Shown here: positions 44,131 through 49,333 of the stretch, piece after piece
How the letters are laid out: each line of letters starts with the position of its first letter
Numbering within the stretch: the first letter of the stretch is position 1
Origin: Psychromonas sp. SP041
GTDB lineage: Bacteria; Pseudomonadota; Gammaproteobacteria; Enterobacterales; Psychromonadaceae
Length of the DNA stretch: 49,333 nucleotides
Assembly: GCF_000470315.2 (NCBI RefSeq)
Contig: NZ_CBRF02000037.1
Span: 1 to 49,333, forward strand
Direction: 5' to 3'
Notes under the pieces: generated by a model
Seen by the model: the letters and a program-made list of their open reading frames with translations, nothing else
Databases searched by the model: none
Told to the model about the DNA's origin: nothing
Made by a program: the position numbers and the translations under genes

Positions 44131-45501
44131 ATGAAAAATAAAATAATAACTTTTCAAAACAAAACTTTTCAAAAAAAGCTTTGGACCATCGCTCTGCCGA
44201 TTACTCTGCAATCATTACTGTATTCTTTTTTAGGCTTAGTCGATATATTAATGGTGAGCCAGCTAGGTGAGGCAGAGATCGCTGCGGTAGGCTTAGGTAA
44301 TAAAGTCTTTTTCTTTAATCTATTAATGATGGTGGGTGTTAGTCACGCTGGAGGTGTACTTGCAGCCCAATATTATGGCGCAAAAGAACTGTCAGGATTA
44401 CGCCGCAGCTTAGTTACTTCTCTCTTAATTAGCGTGTTAATTACCCTCCCCTTTGTTCTTTTTTATGTATTTTCGCCCAGTACCGTGACAGGGTTGGCGA
44501 GTAACGATATTGAGTTGTTGAACTATGCTAATCAATATTTAAAGATCACTGCCTATAGTTTTCTATTTATTGCCGTTGTATTGCCATTAGAAACAGCATT
44601 ACGCTCCGCGGGTGACACTAAAACAGCGATGAATATTAGCTTTTTAGTATTACCACTAAATGCTTTCTTTAACTACATTCTTATTTTTGGGCACTGGGGT
44701 GTACCTGCAATGGGAGTAGAAGGTAGTGCTTGGGGAACTTTTTTAGCCCGAGCGGTTCAAATGGTATTGTTAATGTTATTTATTGCGAAAAAACGAACGT
44801 TTGTTATTGCAAGTATCGAAGAGATTAAAACAGCGCTTTCTATACTTGATATACGTCGTTATTTAAAGTTAGCGATTCCGATGGTATTACATGATAGCGG
44901 CTGGGCATTAGGCGTATTTGTATACACCTTAATATTTGCCATGATTGGTGTACAAGAATTAGCAGTAATGAGTATGGTGTCGACAATTGAGCAAACTATT
45001 TTTGCTCTGTTTATTGGTGTTGCTATTGCGAGTGGAACAATGATCGGCCATGAATTAGGTGCAAAGGCATTTGATAGAGCATGGCAACAAGCTTGGACTT
45101 TTATTTTATTTGTACCTGTTTTAGCATTTATATTTGTACCGCTAATTATCTATTTTAGAGAGCCGGTATTATCTTTTTTTCCAACATTGTCAGAGTCAGC
45201 GACAGCAAGTGCTTCACAGGTTTTATTAGTACTAGCCTGCGCTTTATTTGTACGCGTAATAAACTTTATTGGCATTATCGGCGTATTGCGTAGTGGAGGC
45301 GATATAAATTACAGTACATTCATGGATATTTTTTGTATGTGGTGTATCGGAATACCTTTAACGTTTATCGCAGTGACTTATTACAACTTCACGTTAGTTG
45401 AAGCCTATATTGTCGCACTATCAGAAGAATTAATTAAAGTATTACTGGTATTACATCGAGTCCACAAAAAACATTGGCTTAAAAATGTTTTACCGACTTA
45501 A
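44131..45501 (+). CDS. MATE-family efflux transporter
   Basis: 456 aa with about twelve membrane helices. The MATE repeats start at IALPITLQSLLYSFLGLVDILMVSQLGEAEIAAVGLGNKV and, for the second half, at YLKLAIPMVLHDSGWALGVFVYTLI (read as blocks). It exports cationic drugs or metabolites with Na+ or H+. The open frame extends to a TTG at 44101; the ATG at 44131 with AAGG six bases upstream is preferred. It follows lnt by 66 bp and has no visible terminator before it, so partial read-through is possible. Confidence 0.9.
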   Translation: MKNKIITFQNKTFQKKLWTIALPITLQSLLYSFLGLVDILMVSQLGEAEIAAVGLGNKVFFFNLLMMVGVSHAGGVLAAQYYGAKELSGLRRSLVTSLLISVLITLPFVLFYVFSPSTVTGLASNDIELLNYANQYLKITAYSFLFIAVVLPLETALRSAGDTKTAMNISFLVLPLNAFFNYILIFGHWGVPAMGVEGSAWGTFLARAVQMVLLMLFIAKKRTFVIASIEEIKTALSILDIRRYLKLAIPMVLHDSGWALGVFVYTLIFAMIGVQELAVMSMVSTIEQTIFALFIGVAIASGTMIGHELGAKAFDRAWQQAWTFILFVPVLAFIFVPLIIYFREPVLSFFPTLSESATASASQVLLVLACALFVRVINFIGIIGVLRSGGDINYSTFMDIFCMWCIGIPLTFIAVTYYNFTLVEAYIVALSEELIKVLLVLHRVHKKHWLKNVLPT

Positions 45502-45614
45502 TTAAAGGCACTTTAGCCATAAACAAACATTCATTAACACAATTTAACACAGCTATTTATAATGCAAACTGATAACATATTTTTTTAATTTTAACTTCTA
45601 TCAAAGGAACCTTC

Positions 45615-46391
45615 ATGCTTTTTAAGAGAACGGCCATTATTACACTTTCAACCTTATTTTTGACCGTTGGATGTATTTCTATTTCAACAGATGAAGAAGC
45701 GCAAAAAGTACAAACAACGCTTCAAGAACAAGCAAATAAAATTGCAGATTTAGAAACTGCTTTAACAGAATCCAAAGCAGATATAGAAGAAAAACAAAAA
45801 GCATTAGAAAAAAATAAAACAGATTTAGAAAAGGTACAACAAGAGAAACTGGATCTTGATGAAAAATTAAAACAGAGAGTAACTGCAGTAAAATCAACAA
45901 GAAGAAGTAGTAATGTTGTTACTAAAACAAACACTAAGAAAACGACTTCAGATAAAAGTATTTTAGGTCAAACTGAATGGATTTATGTCACTAAAGCAAA
46001 AGAAAACTTTAAAGCACGTATCGATACAGGTGCTGCAACTTCTTCTATCAATGCATTAGATATTCAAGAATTTGAACGTGATGGAAAAGATTGGGTTAAA
46101 TTCAATATTTCACATAATGCAGATGAAAAAGAACAAATCATTGAAGCACGAGTTCTTCGTTATGTAAGAATATTACAGTCGAGTGAGCCAGGTGAATACG
46201 ATAGACGCCCTGTTGTTGAATTACATGTAAGAATTGGCGGTGTTGCACATCGTTCAGAGTTTACCTTAACCAACCGTCAGCACATGGAATATGCCGTTTT
46301 AATTGGTCGTAGTTTTATGCAAGATGTCATTGTCGTCGATGTGAGTAAAGATTATATTTACCCAAAATATCAACCACAAGATACAAAATAG
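45615..46391 (+). CDS. lipoprotein retropepsin-like protease (Zn_protease/DUF785-type), first gene of ATP-grasp operon
   Basis: 258 aa. Lipoprotein signal with lipobox LTVGC (Cys20); residues 26-90 form a Lys/Glu-rich coiled coil; a basic linker follows. The C-terminal 140 residues are the retropepsin-like domain: ARIDTGAATSSINA (catalytic Asp D137 in DTGA), RPVVELHVRIGG and YAVLIGRSFMQDVIVVDVSKDY. Homologues were first annotated as 'ATP-dependent zinc protease' and recur with RimK-type ligases. It is followed after 9 bp by the 7TM gene. The coiled coil suggests that it spans the periplasm from the lipid anchor. Confidence 0.85.
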   Translation: MLFKRTAIITLSTLFLTVGCISISTDEEAQKVQTTLQEQANKIADLETALTESKADIEEKQKALEKNKTDLEKVQQEKLDLDEKLKQRVTAVKSTRRSSNVVTKTNTKKTTSDKSILGQTEWIYVTKAKENFKARIDTGAATSSINALDIQEFERDGKDWVKFNISHNADEKEQIIEARVLRYVRILQSSEPGEYDRRPVVELHVRIGGVAHRSEFTLTNRQHMEYAVLIGRSFMQDVIVVDVSKDYIYPKYQPQDTK

Positions 46392-46400
46392 GACACATTT

Positions 46401-47939
46401 ATGAATGCGCGTATTTTCTTTTTTACTTTAGTCGCTGGGTTATTTTTACTGGGGATATTTCAGACAGTCCAACGTCATTTAGCATTTGATATTCCATGGA
46501 TGCCAGGTGAAACTCGTTCTGTATGGAACATCGATGCTAAAGTTGAGTTTGAAGCAACTGGGAAACCTGTTCTTGCTTCATTAACGACGCCAAATAGCCA
46601 AGCTGGATACACACAAATAAGTCAAAATGCAGCATCTCCTGGTTACGGTTTATCTTTCTTATATGAGAATAATAACCCGCAAGCACAGTGGACTATTCGC
46701 CAAATAAATGGCCCTCAAACCCTTTATTATAATATTCAATTATTGGTCGATAATGGAAGTACTGATCAATCGATTACTGAAATGCCTGAGCTACATGAAG
46801 TTGAATACGGAGCAGCAGGTGTCGCTGCTGATTTAGCTGCTGGTTCAGATATTATCAAAGATGCTTTAAAAACCAGTGCTGATGCATTTAGCTTCACGCG
46901 GGAAGTACTAAAACAACTTAATGCAAGCGATCCTAATCAAAATGTTAGTTTAGTCTTAGCGGGTAAAGCATCAAAGACTGACATCCTCATTACGCTTTTA
47001 AATGAAGCTAAAATCCCAACAAAAAGAATTGGTGCGTTAACATTGGAAGATGGCCGTCGTCGCCAACACTTGCAACCGTTAATTGAAGTTTTCCAAGAAA
47101 AAGATGGCAAAATTGAGTCTCGTTTATTTGATGCTTCATCGGTAAAAGAAGTGGACCGTAGTGATCTATTATTATGGGACCAAAGTGGAAAAGCCTTATT
47201 AGAATTAACCGGTGGTGTTAACTCAAAAGTAAGCTTTTCAATGATCCAACAAGATCAGCCTGCACTCGCGGCTATCTTGCAAAAAACAGATAATGAACAT
47301 CTATTTAACTTTTCGATTCATAGTTTACCTGTTGAAGATCAATCTTTATTTAAAGGTATTTTAATGATCCCGCTAGGCGTATTGATTGTTGTGATCATGC
47401 GAGTGTTAGTCGGATTAAAAACATCTGGTACTTTCATGCCGGTGTTAATAGCAATGGCCTTTATACAAACGAGCTTGGTTACTGGACTAGTTGGCTTCAT
47501 TTTACTTGTCGCGGTCGGGTTGTTTATTCGATCATACTTGTCACATCTTAACTTACTCCTGGTCTCCCGAATATCTACCGTGATCATTATGGTTATTTTA
47601 TTGATCGCACTATTTGGTGTCCTATCTTACAAATTAGGCTTAACGGAAGGCTTAAAAGTGACGTTCTTCCCAATGATCATCCTATCTTGGACGATTGAAC
47701 GTATGTCTGTTCTGTGGGAAGAAGAGGGTCCAAAAGAAGTATTTACACAAGGCGGTGGTAGTTTAGTTGTTGCGGTACTCGCTTACTTTGTAATGAGTAA
47801 TGAAGTCGCTCGTCACTTAATGTTTAACTTCATTGGTTTGCAGTTTGTCGTCATGTCTTTTGTATTGGTATTAGGTAGTTATACAGGTTACCGCTTGTTA
47901 GAACTGCGTCGTTTTAAACCTTTAGCGGACAAGGAATAA
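46401..47939 (+). CDS. inactive-transglutaminase domain fused to seven membrane helices
   Basis: 512 aa. One N-terminal helix (about 4-20) and a periplasmic region (about 25-310) are followed by a seven-helix C-terminal block (about 311-500: GILMIPLGVLIVVIMRVLVG, LVTGLVGFILLVAVGLFI, ISTVIIMVILLIALFGVL and others). The periplasmic part resembles a transglutaminase-like domain in which the catalytic set is not recognisable. This two-part architecture is the known 'inactive transglutaminase fused to 7TM' family found next to retropepsins and ATP-grasp ligases. It likely couples the external lipoprotein with the cytosolic ligase. Middle gene; 3 bp before the next start. Confidence 0.85.
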   Translation: MNARIFFFTLVAGLFLLGIFQTVQRHLAFDIPWMPGETRSVWNIDAKVEFEATGKPVLASLTTPNSQAGYTQISQNAASPGYGLSFLYENNNPQAQWTIRQINGPQTLYYNIQLLVDNGSTDQSITEMPELHEVEYGAAGVAADLAAGSDIIKDALKTSADAFSFTREVLKQLNASDPNQNVSLVLAGKASKTDILITLLNEAKIPTKRIGALTLEDGRRRQHLQPLIEVFQEKDGKIESRLFDASSVKEVDRSDLLLWDQSGKALLELTGGVNSKVSFSMIQQDQPALAAILQKTDNEHLFNFSIHSLPVEDQSLFKGILMIPLGVLIVVIMRVLVGLKTSGTFMPVLIAMAFIQTSLVTGLVGFILLVAVGLFIRSYLSHLNLLLVSRISTVIIMVILLIALFGVLSYKLGLTEGLKVTFFPMIILSWTIERMSVLWEEEGPKEVFTQGGGSLVVAVLAYFVMSNEVARHLMFNFIGLQFVVMSFVLVLGSYTGYRLLELRRFKPLADKE

Positions 47940-47942
47940 ACT

Positions 47943-48914
47943 ATGTTCTTTTCTAGTCCTTTTAAGTTAAAAAAGAAAGGCATTATGGGGATGAACCAAC
48001 GTAACAGTGGTTATATTGGTCGTTACAACCCCCGCCGCTTATATCCTTTAGTGGATAACAAACTAAAAACTAAAATCATTGCTCGTGAAGCAAATGTGAC
48101 CACTCCAGCCCTGCTTGGTGTTATTTCGATGCAGGCTGAAGTTGAAGGCGTAGAGCAGTTTATAACAGATACAGCTGGCTTTGTTATCAAGCCAGCTAAA
48201 GGCAGTGGCGGTAAAGGTATTTTAGTCATTACTAAAATTAAAAACGGCCGCTACTACAAACCCAATGGCAATGAAGAAACTTTAGCTGAAATAAAACGTC
48301 ATGTGACTGATATTTTAGCAGGGCTATTTAGTCTTGGTGGTAGTGCTGATGTCGCAGTGGTAGAAGGTTTGATTCAATTTGATAGTGCCTTTGATGGTTT
48401 CAGCTTTGAAGGTGTGCCTGATGTACGAGTGATCGTATTTAAAGGTTTCCCTGTGATGGCAATGATGCGTTTATCAACCGCTGCTTCCGATGGCAAAGCT
48501 AATTTGCATCAAGGAGCTGTTGGAGTAGGCATTGATATAGCGACAGGGAAGGCCGTTAATGCGGTTCAGTTTGATTTACCTGTTGAACGCCACCCTGATA
48601 CAGATAAAGAGCTAAAACTGCTTAACGTGCCAAAATGGGAACGTTTAATCTACCTAGCTGCAAGCTGTTATGAAATGTCAGGTATGGGTTACCTTGGTAC
48701 CGATATGGTACTCGACCGTGATTTAGGCCCTATGTTATTAGAACTTAATGCTCGTCCAGGATTGGCGATTCAAATTGCTAACGGGACAGGTATTCTGCCG
48801 CGTTTAAAGCTCATTGAAAGTTTAACCAATGCAGACCAAATGACGGTAGAAGAACGTGTTGCTTTTTGTAAGAAACATTTTGCAGAAACACCATTAGTTG
48901 AAATAGCTTCTTAA
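47943..48914 (+). CDS. RimK-like ATP-grasp ligase (alpha-L-glutamate-ligase-like)
   Basis: 323 aa, cytosolic. The ATP-grasp fold is seen in FVIKPAKGSGGKGILVI (nucleotide loop), PDVRVIVFKGFPVMAMMRLS, and the metal site GTDMVLDRDLGPMLLELNARPGLAIQIAN. These ligases form amide bonds between a carboxylate (via acyl-phosphate) and an amine, often adding amino acids to peptides. Compared with RimK, the N-terminal part is short and basic (SPFKLKKKGIMGMNQRN). Third gene of the retropepsin-7TM-ATP-grasp operon, then a strong terminator. The acceptor is unknown. Confidence 0.88.
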   Translation: MFFSSPFKLKKKGIMGMNQRNSGYIGRYNPRRLYPLVDNKLKTKIIAREANVTTPALLGVISMQAEVEGVEQFITDTAGFVIKPAKGSGGKGILVITKIKNGRYYKPNGNEETLAEIKRHVTDILAGLFSLGGSADVAVVEGLIQFDSAFDGFSFEGVPDVRVIVFKGFPVMAMMRLSTAASDGKANLHQGAVGVGIDIATGKAVNAVQFDLPVERHPDTDKELKLLNVPKWERLIYLAASCYEMSGMGYLGTDMVLDRDLGPMLLELNARPGLAIQIANGTGILPRLKLIESLTNADQMTVEERVAFCKKHFAETPLVEIAS

Positions 48915-48949
48915 CTGAATATAACGTCATAATAAGCAATTAAATTTAT

Positions 48950-48982
48950 AAGGCCATTACATTGAATGTAATGGCCTTTTTT
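48950..48982 (+). terminator. terminator after the ATP-grasp operon
   Basis: AAGGCCATTACAT pairs with ATGTAATGGCCTT (13 bp, loop TGA), followed by a T-run to 48982. Confidence 0.9.
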
Positions 48983-49003
48983 ATTGCGTTCAATTTTTTA
49001 GTT

Positions 49004-49228
49004 ATACCGATTCCATTAAATATGTCATCTAAATTTTGCGCTGGAAAAACAGTTCAATTCAAGGCGTAAATTGAGCCTTTCCAAGATTAACTCCGTTAAT
49101 CCTCTATCGGAGAATTAGCCAAAAGAGGTTAATTCTTTAATGGTTTTTCCCTTTACGAAATTTACAACGAGGAAATGGAGTGTTTTAACAAGTAAAATAG
49201 ATAAGCTATTTATTGTGATTAATGGTAT
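49004..49228. repeat. MITE-like dispersed repeat, copy 2 (225 bp)
   Basis: Reverse complement of the element at 10280-10441: the ends ATACCGATTCC and GATTAATGGTAT match its termini, and it shares CCTTTACGAAATTTACAACG, AAGGCGTAAATTGAGC and ATCTAAATTTTG. It is about 65 bp longer because of an extra internal segment (about 49079-49140) that itself contains inverted pairs (GATTAACTCCGTTAATC; CCTCTATCGG with GAGAATTAG nearby). It ends precisely where the IS110-like leader begins. Confidence 0.8.
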
Positions 49229-49314
49229 GGACCCTCTCCACTCCACTTACGGCTTCAAATGAGCCAATATAGAAGTGTTAAACAATCTATATACAGAAAA
49301 ATAGAGAGGGTCAC
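49229..49314 (+). promoter_or_regulatory. leader of the partial IS110-like gene with SD-sequestering hairpin
   Basis: GACCCTCTC (49230-49238) pairs with GAGAGGGTC (49304-49312), and the right arm contains the Shine-Dalgarno AGAGGG. The 86-bp leader has no open frame and could be the left-end non-coding region that in IS110-family elements specifies a bridge RNA. Confidence 0.5.
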
Positions 49315-49333
49315 ATGAATACTATAACAATCG
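49315..49333 (+). CDS. start of a gene, possibly an IS110-family transposase (partial)
   Basis: Only ATG AAT ACT ATA ACA ATC G is inside the window (MNTITI...), after a good AGAGGG ribosome site. IS110-family transposases commonly begin MNxxxIGIDLAK, so MNTITI fits, and the abrupt junction with the MITE end also fits an insertion. Six residues cannot prove it. Confidence 0.4.

Noticed and set aside
1-49333. CRISPR array, rRNA, tRNA or prophage
   Set aside because: No regularly spaced repeats with unique spacers, no rRNA-like blocks, no tRNA T-loop motifs and no phage structural genes were seen.

Overview
The window looks like a chromosomal segment of a marine, probably cold-adapted gammaproteobacterium. 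It is A+T-rich, and it carries the enteric/vibrio gene order ubiF | miaB-ybeZ-ybeY-corC-lnt, a Cra/FruR-linked fruBKA operon, a thiBPQ operon, a ybiT-type ABC-F gene and a cellulase closely resembling the Pseudoalteromonas Cel5G type. A Psychromonas-like organism fits best by eye, but this is an inference from gene content and not a database match.

Layout. 1-2.9 kb is an accessory patch: a truncated DDE transposase, a stand-alone Y1/RAYT-like transposase with REP-like hairpins beside it, and a two-gene unit pairing an R-S-E type ADP-ribosyltransferase-like protein with a small transglutaminase-like protein. 3-10 kb holds ybiT, an rhlE-type helicase, an excalibur protein, two tandem DoxX-like paralogues, a secreted alginate-lyase-family protein and a Pmp3-family protein. 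10.0-10.5 kb is a gene-free stretch with a foldable 128-bp element and a 162-bp MITE-like repeat. 10.5-13 kb is ahpC-ahpF under a recognisable OxyR site. 13.7-20.2 kb has a stand-alone proB, then fruBKA diverging from fruR across three FruR/Cra operators. 20.3-24.5 kb has a PEP-CTERM protein and thiBPQ. 24.9-26.7 kb is a nickel superoxide dismutase cluster (TPR-like protein, His-rich membrane protein, sodN, maturation protease) behind a perfect 7-1-7 Fur box. 27-33 kb is a run of small stress, membrane and hypothetical genes plus a GH5 cellulase with a CBM5/12-like tail. 33.3-38.4 kb has a DJ-1/PfpI protein with a divergent LysR regulator, a malic enzyme and ubiF. 38.6-45.5 kb is miaB-ybeZ-ybeY-corC-lnt followed by a MATE transporter. 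45.6-48.9 kb is a compact three-gene operon: a lipoprotein retropepsin, an inactive transglutaminase fused to 7 TM helices, and an ATP-grasp ligase. The window ends in a second MITE copy abutted by what looks like the start of an IS110-family element.

How the genes work together. Several independent stress modules are visible: peroxide (AhpCF/OxyR), superoxide under metal limitation (Ni-SOD/Fur) and carbonyl or electrophile stress (DJ-1, GFA and VOC proteins). They sit beside polysaccharide use (alginate-lyase family, Cel5) and sugar uptake (fru). The best candidates for something under-described are the three-gene retropepsin/7TM-transglutaminase/ATP-grasp operon, the ADP-ribosyltransferase/transglutaminase-like pair, the Fur-controlled Ni-SOD cluster with its two unassigned partners, and the RAYT-like gene with its REP-like hairpins. 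All functional assignments rest on reading motifs by eye; no search was run.
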